Assembly: GCA_902806575.1 (NCBI GenBank)
Contig: CADCXD010000002.1
Span: forward strand, 1-64,000
Length of the DNA stretch: 64,000 nucleotides
DNA from: Jackrogersella multiformis
Lineage: Eukaryota > Ascomycota > Sordariomycetes > Xylariales > Hypoxylaceae
Direction of reading: 5' to 3'
Part shown: positions 35,235 through 46,930 of the stretch, in pieces
Position numbering within the stretch: position 1 is the stretch's first letter
How the letters are laid out: the number at the start of each line of letters is the position of its first letter
Notes under the pieces: model-generated
What the model saw: the letters and a program-made list of their open reading frames with translations, nothing else
The model's database searches: none
Told to the model about the DNA's origin: nothing
Made by a program: the position numbers and the translations under genes

Positions 35235-37647
35235 AATCGATTAATGTTTCGAGAGGAGACGACCCTAGTACGTATACCGGGGACCCAAGAAATAAGGATA
35301 TCCCCTTTTTAGGATTGTTAAAAGAAGAGAAAAAGGTAAGATCTAGAAAGTTATCTCATCATTCTTGAAACTCGTCAGGTCACAAAGATATGAGAGACAA
35401 ATCAAGAAGAAAAGAGAGGAAGAAAAATGAGGGAGGCTTGTCTTTGAGAGTCGATCCACGAAGCTCAATCGACAAAACAAAAACATAAAACCGGTCTCCA
35501 ACTATGCATGCAGGTGCAGCAAGCCCTGGAAGTTGGGAGGATAAACGTCAGTGGGCCGCCCGGTACTTCGGAATTCCAGATTTAGGTGTAAGACGGTGGT
35601 TGGCAAGGGTGATGATCAGTCCAAGGGCCAATCACGTCAACATCTCCCTGCTCGATACGGTATGCAGAAGTGTATGTAAGCACAGTGCTATTAGTGTATG
35701 TACGGTAGGTATATCCACTCTTAAAGATCCACAGCCCTGGCAGCCCTGGTCGCGAGTTTAGGACACGGAGGGATGCGGGAGATCGTCCAGGTTGGTAAAT
35801 TAGTCGGGGGAAAACGGTGACAGGTGCCTACATAGGTAGGTAGTATTAAGGAGTTTTCGTTTCTTGTTGAGTAATTCTAGCCCTACGTGGGACGGCGGTG
35901 TCTTTGGTTACTCGGAGAGAATAAAGACGAGATCAGGAGCTGCAGGGGAAAGCGAAGACGAGAGGGAAAGGTACCGGTGTACTATTGCTGAAGATACCTA
36001 CAGGTAGGTAACCAAGCCGCCAAGTAAAGCTACCAGTGGACCGTGGTACGCAAACCAGCCATGGCCTAGCATGTGTATGCGTGGTGTACTAATACTGTAC
36101 TGTACTATGCAATGCGTGGTGTATGCGTGGGTCTTGAGATGCTTAGGTCCTCGCGGCTCTGGCTTGTGATAGGTAACGATTAACAAGCAGCTGTTACGCG
36201 GTGGTCTGCGGTCAAAACCACAGCCACTTACATCCAGCCAGCTGGAGCTGGAACGCAGTACCACCCAATTTCGTCTGTGTTGCGCCTATTGCCGAGCCTG
36301 TCTTGTACCAACTCGGCTGATGACCCCGTCGAAAAGGTTCTGTCTGGTCTGACTCTGACTGACTAGTCACTAATAACCTGCTACCTCAGACCTTAAGACA
36401 TTATTGATATCCACATTCTCAAGAGAGGCAGAGGAACAACCCGTCTGGTCTGCCCGTCCGAATGCCATAAACAGCATAAAGAGAGAGGCCACAACACAAT
36501 ATGTGGACAGCCCGAAGGCTCTTTTAATCGGGACTGGCTTGCGCGGCTACCGCCGTGTTTAGTAGTGTGGTGTAGTTACTAATAGTCCGGGTGCCTAGCC
36601 TGTCGAGAGCAGCATGACGCCGTAACCTTAACCTTCTTAAGATGTCAGTGTCGGTGTCGGTGTCGGTGTCAGTGTGTGTGTCCTTTGATTTTGATTGGAT
36701 TATTTTCTTGATTCTGATTCATTGACTCTCTACTTTAGGTGCCGAGGCGGGTATATAACTTTGATCGATCTCACATTGTGGCCGAGGAGTTGAAATATGT
36801 TTTATTCTGTGGTAAGCTGCTCCTTTATTTGAACGTGAAGTAATACCTATATAGTAGCACATAGGTAAGAGACTCGAGATATCTAGCCGAGTCCCTATGT
36901 TGTAGCGTGACATCGATGACGAGATCAATTGATGTCCTACGCTACGACCATTAACTTTGGAATTATTAGTTCCGGGTATCTAAGTTATCAGATAAACCCG
37001 TAGCTATTGTACGTAGTAACGGGGCGTGAAATTCTTTTAAGCAACTCGGGGCACGTGGAAATTAAGTTAATAAGTTGCCATTAATTACATACCTACCTAG
37101 GTACATAGTAGTAGGTAGGTACGGGTACCTAGTACGTATCCAGGTACCTAGGTAGTAGACAAAATCCCGAGTTGCGATGATCATCCGATTGGATGATGGA
37201 ACAACTTGGAAAGTTTCTTGTAAACTTCGAGGTGAATCCTAAACATCGACTTCAGTGATAAGATGAAATAAAATATTTGAATATTATGTTCGCTTCATAC
37301 CTCTCACATAACCCAATTTCTCACCGACCCTGATGTTATCATGTCAATCATGTTTCTCAAATGCTCATCAATAGCAAATTAGTCGCAGGGTAGCCGGAAT
37401 GCTTCATTGAATAACTAATTACCAGGCCCTTATCCCGGCATAACAACTGTGGTGCTGAAACTCAGCTGTCTGTCATGCCAACTTGGGTGACTGGTATCCA
37501 TAATCCATGCTGGACTAAACGTTGGCAAGTAATAGTGTAATTCCAACTCGGTGGAAACCATGCTCGTTACCTACCCTACCTAGGTAGGTAGGTAGGTATT
37601 CAATACCAGGTGGAAGCCAAATCCCGGCTAGCCTCGTGGGAGTCTCT
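35235..37647. other. Intergenic region, upstream of the coiled-coil gene and downstream of TIF6
   Basis: Leader and promoter of the coiled-coil gene, a GTGTCG hexanucleotide repeat (about 36646-36675) and TAGG/TACC clusters at 37085-37160 and 37565-37605. Open frames here are short and lack protein-like features. Confidence 0.6.
37085..37160. repeat. TAGG/TACC tetranucleotide cluster
   Basis: Two copies of TACCTAGGTA with TAGGTAGGTACGGGTACC between them. Confidence 0.75.
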
Positions 37648-38565
37648 TTAATAGAAGCTCTCCACCATCGTGTCCTTCAGATTACCGCCAATATTACCCG
37701 GTGCCGCACCCTCGCCTAATCGGAACACGCTCTCGATAACACTGAGCTCTGTCGCCGTAGTATCCAACCCCGTCACTGCTAGCCAGTCGTTGACCACCAT
37801 GCCAGCCCCGACCACATTGCTGCCTCGATTCACACTACCCGCGACCAGCGGTACTTGGAGTAGACTGCTCAGCTCGTCCTGGTCCTGAATACTCGTCTTG
37901 GGATGTACCAACCCGCCTTGGTTGCTTAGGCTCATGTAGCTGCCCACGAGCACGTTGTCGGCGACAGTCTGCCGGAAGACCTCGACACCCAGGACATCCG
38001 CAATGATCTCCTCCGTCTCGCGCTCCAGATCCGGATGGACCAGAGCTATATGGTCATTTGATACGATGACATTGCCTAAGGCGGATAGTCGCTCTTCTAT
38101 CCGCTGGATCTTGATCTCGTCGGGTAAGGAATTTCGAAGATGTTGTAGTTCTTGGTCAGTTGTGGACGTGGGTACTAGAAGACCTTTACGGTTTCTGCGA
38201 AAAGGGAAAAACCCAGTCAGATCTGCACCGCCGCATAGATAATACAGAGCCACCGAATTCCACTTACCCTGCCGTTAATCGGCCAATGATGCGCGTGCCG
38301 GCAATCGTAGTGCGGCAGATGGGGATGACATCTTGCAATTCGGATTCGAAGAGACTGTAGAAGTTCTCGCTCGCGCCGACGGCAGTGAGGGCATAAGAAT
38401 TGGTGAGTGTCGCGAAGACGCCGACCCTACAAGATTGTTAGAAAATCGCATCGTAAAGCTGATCTGCCCACACAAATTTGTTTCTTTTCGCGGGGTCGCG
38501 GAACTAATGGCGGGATAGCGGGGGGCTTACTCGTTGGAGTTCTCGAATTGTGCACGCACAGCCAT
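37648..38565 (-). CDS. TIF6: Ribosome anti-association factor eIF6
   Basis: Binds the 60S subunit, needed for its biogenesis and blocks premature joining with 40S. Exons 38531-38565, 38268-38426 and 37648-38194 give 246 residues, the standard length. The protein starts MAVRAQFENSNE, joins VGVFATLTNSYALTAVG, and continues with GTRIIGRLTAGNRKGLLVP, the pentein-fold repeat signatures. Later segments are NDHIALVHPDLERETEE and NVVGAGMVVNDWLAVTG. Both introns have gtaag donors. The first, short coding exon (35 nt) is confirmed by the frame and by the family's N-terminus. Confidence 0.97.
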
Positions 38566-39598
38566 GTTGATTGATCCGCAGCACGTATTTTCGGTAGACA
38601 CTAGAATATTGACGGTATTGACGGTGATGTCGCGTGAGGATTAAGAGTCTTCGTAAAGAGTAAAAGTAAATATAAAGTATAAAAGTGGATGCTGTAAATA
38701 GGAAATGGAAGAAATGGAAGGTATCTCTGTTTTATGGTTTGTACCTAGAAGCTAGAGGCTAGAGGCTAGAGGCTAGAGGCTACACTAGAGGTACGAAATA
38801 AGGCACGGGATAATGCAGAGTATTAATCTAAATCGTCCAAGTGGGGCCTTCGAAGTATAATGTTCTTATACGGTACGAATTAGTATAAGAATCTTGGTCA
38901 AAAAAACGTCTGTCGGCCGTGACTCAACCTATTAATTTTGCATCGCCACAGAATGATGACTCTAAACACGGGTAGCTTATGTGTACCCGGTACCACTCCC
39001 TCATCTTATTCGTTTTGCTGCTATGATTCATTTTCAATCATCGAGGCTGAAGTTCAAGCCATATCTATTTGGCTTGCTACATTCAATATGACTCCGACAC
39101 TTGTAAAACCAACCAGACTCGGAAGAACTTCTACTTTTGCGCACTTACCTTTTCTTAATTAAGGAGAGCTGCTTTCGTACAAACCCAGGTGCTCTAATAA
39201 AAGAAACGGGTAGAGCTTACAGAATAGATGATGATGACAAAGAAGTTGGAACCCTAAGCTACCAAATCCATAACCAGCCAAAAAGAAATTTAGGATTTAA
39301 ACATTAAACATTAAAAAATATCTATAACTGAAATTTATTAGTTGTATCTGAATAAAATGTAATTATTATGTTGAATTCCATATTAAGTGTATGATGTTGG
39401 TTTACGGAGTGGCTTACCTATGTACTTTCACTGAAGTCCTTCTGCACGTCTTATTTAACACACATGAGATGAATCATTAATGCCATGCTGATGTATTGCT
39501 GCTGATGCTCACACAATTGCTTCAAGCTAATCTATTATCTAATAGACTACAACTCCCATTAGGGACACCATCAATGCTGCCTCTAACCAAAAAAGACA
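38566..39598. other. Intergenic region with TIF6 promoter and AT-rich stretch
   Basis: TIF6 leader, a 7-bp tandem repeat (38751-38783), then AT-rich DNA from about 38830 to 39590 without recognisable coding. This could be decayed repeat DNA, but I see no transposon feature. Confidence 0.6.
38751..38783. repeat. Tandem 7-bp repeat (GCTAGAG)n
   Basis: About four and a half perfect copies in the TIF6 upstream region. Confidence 0.85.
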
Positions 39599-41607
39599 TT
39601 ATCGTAATTCTAGGGCTGGGAAATACCTCGGTCCGGCAAACCCTTTGGCAATCACTGCTTGTATGTCGATGTTCGCACCCGGGTCGCGATGCGGACTCCA
39701 CATCTTAAGTAGTATGAACCGTCCGGATACCGGTGGGTCGAACTTGATGGTGCACTTGCTTTTATTCCTCTCGATGTAGAACCGCGCGTGGGGAACCATC
39801 AATTCTCCACCTACGGCTCGAACAGCTTCCTGCGTAGCCACCTGGGCAGCCTCTACCGCCTCCGCCAGCGCATTGCTCTGTCGATTATTACGTCGCCGGA
39901 GTCTGTGGTATGCTTCACTAAACGAGTAATCGTTGAGATTACCTTCATCATCACTCGTTTCACTTTCGAATGGTAAAGAACCGATCCTATTCGGTGGTCG
40001 CCAATCTCCTCTGGGAACTGGATCATCCCCTTCGTCGTCGCTGCATTCCGTAGTCACTCTAAAAGGTGGTGACACGTTGAATTCAGAAGGAATTTGAGCA
40101 ACTCGAACGTTATTGGCCTCATCGTCCATGCCGATGTTGTATAGGCGTCTCGCCCTGATCTGTGCGTGGGTCATGGTGCTCCCATCATCATTATGTCTAA
40201 TGGACACGATAGGCGCCAATGGTTGAGTCTCTCGCTCCGTGCGCCTAGGTGAACTTCTTAAAGTCGAGTACTGAATTTGGTACTGTGCAGTCCGCGTTAA
40301 GAGATGATCAGATATCATCGAAACGAAGACCATGCCTTCTTGCACACTGCGAATATTGTAAGCGAGGAAACCATTGCATAAGAAGGACGTTACCCACGGG
40401 GAGGTAAAATTAGACCTAGGCGCTTTTATGATCAATTCCTTTAGCGTGAAGACGGTAGCCCCCTGATGCCTTAGAATGATATTGCACCTCGGCCCCTCAG
40501 TGCAGTACACTGTCTGATCGTTTTTAAGGATGTTCTCGGCCGCATACCTCTGGCCATCGTCTGAATATATGCCACCATCACAGCTTACCAGTTCCATAGT
40601 TAACTGACCTGGCTCCACCTGTCCATATTTACCATACCGGAAACCCTGGAAGCCGCTAGATAGACGGTCCGAATCTAATTTGCGCCTCTTGACCCGTCGG
40701 TTATCCTCTGTGGGATCCTGTGGTGGTGGGGGCGGCGGTGACGACAAAGCGAGATCGGGGTACGTGTGGCTAGGAGAATTGGTGAATTCCAAGAGCGCTC
40801 TTAGTTGCGAATTGGTATCCTCTCGTAAAAGTTCGGCATCCAGACGCATTTGTTGTGTGTCTGGTATATCTGGTATATGGGCTGCAGCAGAGCGCCGGGT
40901 ACCATGCGAACCTCTATCGAAAGGGTAAAGACGTTGCCAAAACTCCCCGGCTTCCTCGGCAGCTTCATTCCGAGTCTCATGCGCACCTCGCAGCCTAGCT
41001 GAGTATCGATCTGTTGGGCGTGCTCGCGCGTGCCGCCCACCCGGTACACCATTGGAGACAGGCATAGCTGAGGGGCGTCGGGTGCTTGTTAAGGACCGCA
41101 GTGGCGGCAGGTAAGGAGCCGAAGGAGGCAAGTTGTATAGGGGCGATGCGTCAGAACTTTGTGGTTCTCTTGAGAATCTTCGCTGCGCTTCCGAGCTGGG
41201 CTCAAATGGCATACTGTTCCGCGACGAGGAGCGCTGGCCCAGGCGACTGAGGTGGTTCCGAACGAGGTCCGGTCGTGCGTTACTAGTAGGCCGAGAGTAA
41301 GGATAGTACCTCTCTATAGCCCGATATAACTCTCCGGAAGGGCTGATGTCGGAGGGTGAAGCATCACCGTCGAGTATGGAACGTACTATTTCGTCGGCAG
41401 TGTGATAAGGTCCTGGGCTTGAGGGTGGCTGCTCGGGATAATCGCCCGACTATCGGATGATACTGCAATTAATATGACGATACCAGATTGACTAAAACCA
41501 CGGATGGAAACATAAATTGATGGTTTGGTTTAGATTGATTTGAGAAGGAGGGCTAGGTTGCGAGCGAGATATGGGAATGTGTGCTAGGCTCAGCTGACGC
41601 TCACCAT
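39599..41607 (-). CDS. Conserved protein with split discoidin-like domain, unknown function
   Basis: The main exon is open from 41449 to 39599. The predicted start is an ATG-only exon (41605-41607) followed by a gtgagc donor. The acceptor at 41450-41452 (tag) joins ATG in frame to SGDYPEQPPSSPG, giving 617 residues. A stronger-looking cag acceptor 13 nt upstream would be out of frame. The N-terminal half is disordered, with a basic KRRK patch. A beta-rich part (ENILKNDQTVYCTEG, RCNIILRH, LKELIIKAPRSNF) and the C-terminus (KCTIKFDPPVSGRFILLKMW, NIDIQAVIAKGFAGPRYFP) resemble the two halves of a galactose-binding/discoidin fold. An acidic disordered insert separates them. That fold is my inference; no function is known to me. 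Confidence 0.75.
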
Positions 41608-42440
41608 TAAGAGACAAAGGACCTCGGCGTGGGTGTGTGCGTGTGCGTCAAAAGAAGCAGATCGCACGTCGGTAGGTCAGATAGCGGCGGATATGACAAT
41701 CGAGTGAATAAAAATAGCGATGCAAAAGTATAACGATGAATTGTTTCGACACGATATCTCGACAAGTGAGTAAGTAATAGTAAAATAATCAAGTCAGATG
41801 GGTTAGGTGGGTGGAGGAAGGTTGATGAATCGTGGTCGTAAGTCGTAAGTTGAGTTGTAAGTTGTAAGTTGGATGGGGAATCCTATGGGAATAGGAATTA
41901 GGAATGAAGTAGGGATGGAGAATGGAAAATGTAGCGCGGGATGTGGTTGTGGTTGTGGTTATGGTGTGAAAGGACCAAAACCAAAAGGACCATTGGTGAG
42001 TCGAAGCGGGTAGGCTAGTTCTTTAAGTTTAGGCGGGGTCGAAGTTACATGTTAACAACCTTGGAACCTGGCAGAATAAAAATGATAATATGTACATTCA
42101 TCTTAGCATGAGATTGAATACAAAATTAAGTACCTATTTAACAGGCATTACCCGCCTGCACGCAGCCCACACGAGCCTACCACAATATGCACGATACCTA
42201 GGTACATATGGTTTGCCTATTTCGTGCCTTCAGCTGTATTCAGACTCGTCACACCATGCCGTGTAGCCTTTCAATCTCTTTCAAGTATTTTGACGCCAAT
42301 CAAGAATTAAGCAGAGAATCGGGGTTCCGGTAAATTTGTGTGCAATTGTTTTCCCTTTACGATTAACTCAATTTTGATTTAGGAATTATATTAGATATGG
42401 ATTACATTATAACTTTATATAAAGTAGGTATTATATATTA

Positions 42441-42580
42441 TGGTACCTACCTAGGTAGATAAGTTTAAAAGTTAATATCTACCTACCTAGGTACCTTCCA
42501 AGGTAAGGGAAATAAGGTGTGTACCTCTGTAAATAATCGACGGCTCTCATTTAGGTACCTTAGGTACCTAGGTAGGTATG
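42441..42580. repeat. TAGG/TACC tetranucleotide clusters
   Basis: Three copies of TACCTAGGTA near 42452, 42484 and 42566, with neighbouring TAGGTACCTTAGGTACC variants. Confidence 0.8.
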
Positions 42581-42722
42581 AGGCAAGTATGCATATAACA
42601 GGTCAGAATACCCTAGGTTTAGGTAGGTAGCCTTCAGTCAGCCTCGGATCCACCAATAGCGGGGCGTATTCTATAATCAGCAATGGCTACATCGATTTAA
42701 TGCAGGTTACACCTCTAGTGTT

Positions 42723-42779
42723 ACCTAAGGTACGAACCGTAACCTAATGTACGAACCGTAACCTAAGGTACGAACCGTA
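42723..42779. repeat. 19-bp direct repeat, three copies
   Basis: Unit ACCTAAGGTACGAACCGTA at 42723, 42742 and 42761. The middle copy differs at one base. It lies about 490 bp upstream of the AOS1 start codon. Confidence 0.9.
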
Positions 42780-43270
42780 CCTGGTAGGGACGAGGCTGGC
42801 TCATTGCATCTAACACACTTAACGCATCTAAACCAATCAACCAACCAACTCACATTCATTCCATTTACAACCAAAACGAGAAGTTGCATTTTTCATTAGG
42901 CGACGTAGGCGAAGGCGAAGGCGGAGCGGAAATATTATCAAGTGCATTTTGGTCATATTTATTCATCATTATCTCTTCTTAATTACCAGACCTGTTTAGA
43001 AAAGAAAAGGGAAAAGGGAAAAAAGAAAAAGATACCTGGTCGATCTGCGAATAGGCAACCAACCACAAGTATCTCACCTCGCATACATATCGCATACATC
43101 TCGTCATCTTCACAAATTTCACTTACGTCGTTCATCCTAATCGCACAAGTTCACAAGCCTTTAATAATTTATCAACCTCATCTCAACCGGAATTGATCGC
43201 CCTTTACTAAAAACTCTCTATCATCATCATTCCCTCCCTTTGCGATTCATAATTTCACAGCACATCAGAA

Positions 43271-44817
43271 ATGGAGACTCAAGACCAGCAATCCGCTGCC
43301 TCGAATCGGCAGCAAACAAGCCAAGGCAAGCCACAGGCTTCCGAGACCACTCAACTAGTTCAAGACGGCAGGGCTACTGGACAAGAATTCCATTCGTTAC
43401 CAAATCACGGCATCCCCCTACTGCCTGGGCACTCTATTCCGGGCAACGGTCTTCCTACCGGTCTTCCTATATTTCCGCATCCTGGTAGCACCTTCGCCGG
43501 AGTCCCACAAGCTGTCTTTAGCAATGTAGCGTTTGCCAATCCTGGCGTGATAATACCGCCGAATCAACAGATCTTAGGTCTTCACAGCTCAGTAATCAGT
43601 CAGCCAACCAACGGAAATAGTTTGAGTGCAGGTAACATAACCCCTTGTTTATCTGCTTAGGTTCTTTTCTAATGCTAAGCTTAGATGATATCGCCCTCTA
43701 TGACCGCCAACTGCGTCTTTGGGGTATGGAGGCGCAGCAGAAGATCCAGAGCGCCAACATTGTCATTATAACTATGAAGGCTCTAGCCAATGAGATCGCC
43801 AAGAATCTTGTCCTGGCAGGTATTGGTTCCCTAACGGTCGTCGATGACCAAAAGGTCACCGAAGCCGATCTTGGTGCCCAATTTTTCCTCTCGGAGGAGA
43901 ATGTCGGTCAGTATCGCGCCGAAGCAGCCGTTGGTAGAATTCAGAAACTGAATCCTCGAGTCAAAGTGATCGCCGACACTGGAAGCATCATGACCAAAGG
44001 CGCGTCCTTTTTCGGCAATTTTGACATCGTCATCGCAACAGATCTCAGCCCCACCCTTCTCGCTTTCATCAACACCGCCACCCGCCTTCACAACCGTCAG
44101 TTCTACGCAGCCGGCGCCTACGGTTTCTATGGGTACATATTCTGTGACTTGATCGAGCATGACTACGTTGTACAGCGCGATAAATCCAATATACCGACGG
44201 CTATACGCCCGGAGACACGGACTCGCAGTATCATCAAAGTGGAACATCAGAAGGAGGGCGGCAAAACTATCGAGAAGGTCCAGAAGCGGGAGCTTTACTC
44301 TACCTGGGATCTCGCATCCGAGACCAGCCTGCTGCCTTCCGAGTACACCAAGTCCAAGCGTCGTCTGAGGGCCGTCTCGCCAGCACTGTCATGCTTGCGC
44401 GCGCTCTGGGCCTTCCAGCAGACCCACGACGACCGCTTCCCCGAGCACAGCAAGCAGGACCTGGAAGCCTTCACCAGGTCCGCCACGCACAGCCACCAGC
44501 TGCTATCGCTGCCGGCCGAGACGCTGCGGTCGGAGTTCCTGCGCAGCTTCCTGCAGAACGTCGGCAGCGAGATCGCGCCCGTGACGGCGATCCTCGGCGG
44601 CCAGCTCGCCCAGGACGTCATCAACGTGCGCGGCCAGCGCCAGCAGCCCATCCAGAACATGGTCGTCTTCGACGGCGACAAGATGGAGGCCGAGATGTAC
44701 CCGCTCCACCCCGAGGGCAACCTCGGGCGCGCCCAGCTCGAGCTCTCCACTGCCCCCATGATGCCGCTCCTCCCAATAGACCAGGCCGGCATGATGATGG
44801 GGGCTCACGGGATGTAA
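43271..44817 (+). CDS. AOS1: SUMO-activating enzyme E1 subunit Aos1
   Basis: Partner of Uba2 in the heterodimeric E1 that activates SUMO. Exons 43271-43631 and 43685-44817 give 497 residues. The intron has a gtaaca donor and uses the second of two close acceptors (cttag); the first (ctaag) would hit a stop at once. The ThiF/Rossmann core starts DDIALYDRQLRLWGMEAQ, with the invariant YDRQ-R-WG. It continues ALANEIAKNLVLAGIGSLTVVDD, and the Gly-rich nucleotide motif is replaced by ITMKALANE, as expected for the non-adenylating half. FYAAGAYGFYGYIFCDL and APVTAILGGQLAQDVINV follow. Unusual: a 120-residue Pro/Gly/Gln-rich extension before the core. GC content rises sharply from about 44380 to the end. 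Confidence 0.93.
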
Positions 44818-46930
44818 TACGATGCGCGCTCCGGTCAGGGGCTTACTTTCGAAAGAGAGAATCATCTCCGGTGTACTTTTCCTGTCCTTTCTTCCTTCTT
44901 CTTTCCGCAATCTGTGCGTGTGATATCTCGGGGTTAGGCATAGCCGGCGGTAGTCAATTTCGCGGTCGAGGCAATTATCTACCCCCCGCGGACCCGAGCT
45001 GGTTAGCTGGCGGGTTTCAGGCAACACAAAAGATCAGGTGGGAAAATACCCTCGTCCATGGTGGCTCTTTTTTCTGTCGTCGTTATTATCTCGTTATCTT
45101 CTGCTTCCCTCTCATGATAATACATGAAATGAGACGAGACGAAAACACTTTAGAGCAGGCAGTGAGGGAGTGTGGAAATAAATGGAACATTGAAGGGAAA
45201 GGTAAAGAAAGGAAAGGAAAGATCAGGGGAGAGAGACAGTGTTGTTGTACGATATGTCCCACGTAGTCATAGATGAAGACGGCTCATGAAGCTGCGGAAT
45301 TGGTGTTCCTAGGATGACTTGTGATGTTGTTTACTGTGCCTTTTCGATGTTCGATAAGATTGCTAGTTACGTATGTCTAAGGCCGAGGTAGAATACCTGG
45401 GACCTAGGGTAGAAAGACCTGACATAGGCTACATACCTACCTATATAGGTATTACTTATGTGTTTATAGTAAAGCTCGATGGTGCATGATATATATGTCA
45501 TACTATGTACGTGCATTAGGTAGGTATATATTTAATATCGAGACAGGCCTCGTCGAACGCCCAGGTGTAAGTGGCTAGGCAAAGAGCTACAGTGTGATAA
45601 AGTATTTAAACCATAATCTATCCTTCCAAGACGTACATCACTAGCAAGAAGCAAATTCGACGACGGCTTCGATTCGCCTTATCCGCGTGGCATACCATAT
45701 CAGAAACCACGTCCCTACTTCGTATAGGATAGCTAGGAACGTCCTGAATAGAAACTCAAAGGTTGTCAACCAAGACTGCTAGATTAAATAAATGTGAGGT
45801 CTTTCTTTAGCTCTACAGGTAGAGACCTAGGTAAATTGATAATTTAGCTAAAGTCTGTATCTTCCTTATGTGCTTTTAGGCTATACACTAGGTCTAGCTT
45901 ATCTAGGTCAACGGCGAGACAGCGGCTTCTGAGTTATTTCGCACTTCGGCCTCAGTGCACCTCCTAGGTATATGAATATCATGACATGTGACGAGCGAGA
46001 TAAAGGGGAGCTTGTTCTACTTCCAGCATGTAGGTGCTATAATACGTCGTCGCTATCACTTTATACCTAGCAACACTCGCTTTCTCTCCCATTCATTCTC
46101 CGTCCGTCTACAGGGTTCGGCATCTAGGCGATGAAAGCCTCGACTTGAAACATCAGAACAAATCACAAACACCAGGATAGCAAGATCACCAAGTCAAGTC
46201 AAGTCAAGTCATCAAGTAGGGAATCAGAGCGAATATGTGCAATTGATCGCTGTCTATCTGGAGCCGTGGTCACAAAAGCAACGACCACGCTCACGCTGGT
46301 TCCAGTTCCGCTATCGCTTCCCCTCCTCCAACTGGGAACCGCGGCGGGTAGACCGACCGGCTACCTAGGTAGGTATGTAGGTAGCCTCAATGCAAGTACA
46401 AAGCTGCCGGCGGTCGACCGATCACGCCGGCGAAGGGGTCATAATACACAAGAGGTAATAAACACGGCGAAAAAATCTCTTTCCTGAACTCCAATTTTCC
46501 ATGCAGAATTTTTTGGGGGCCTAGGGTCGCAATCCCCAGTGAAGACCTCGCCCTTTCCAATGCTGCCTGCAAAATGCTATGCCGGGGGGGAAAAACCGAA
46601 GAGTACCAGCGCGAATACAACGACTGGTAATGGTGATGGTGGCAAGCTGAGACGAAGTACGAGACCGTGGGTATCTGGGGAAAGAAATCGTTCGTAAAGC
46701 AAATCCGATATAGAATCATTCCTTCTCTGTATCTATCCGCCCTCCAATGCGGGTTCTCATCTCGTGACTGGGCATATAGAAAAAAATTCGTGGGTCCGTT
46801 GGTATAGGACCAGGTATTAGCCGCCTCAGGTTCTCTCCGAGGCGTTCCACTTGCTAATAAACGGGGATATCATGCTGTGAGGTGACAGTAGTCAATACGA
46901 CGGCCTAGAAGAGGCGTCTTAGGACCGGAC
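44818..46930. other. Convergent intergenic region
   Basis: 3' flanks of AOS1 and the 911-residue protein gene. Contains GGAAA-rich repeats near 45195-45225, an AAGTC pentanucleotide repeat (about 46192-46212) and a TAGG/TACC cluster (46362-46385). No gene seen. Confidence 0.6.

Larger units (their letters stand above)
41608..43270. other. Divergent intergenic region upstream of AOS1
   Basis: Leader of the discoidin-like gene, short GTAAGT-type repeats near 41835-41872, TAGG/TACC clusters (about 42195, 42441-42500, 42553-42630), a 19-bp triplet repeat (42723-42779) and the TC-rich AOS1 leader. Confidence 0.65.
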
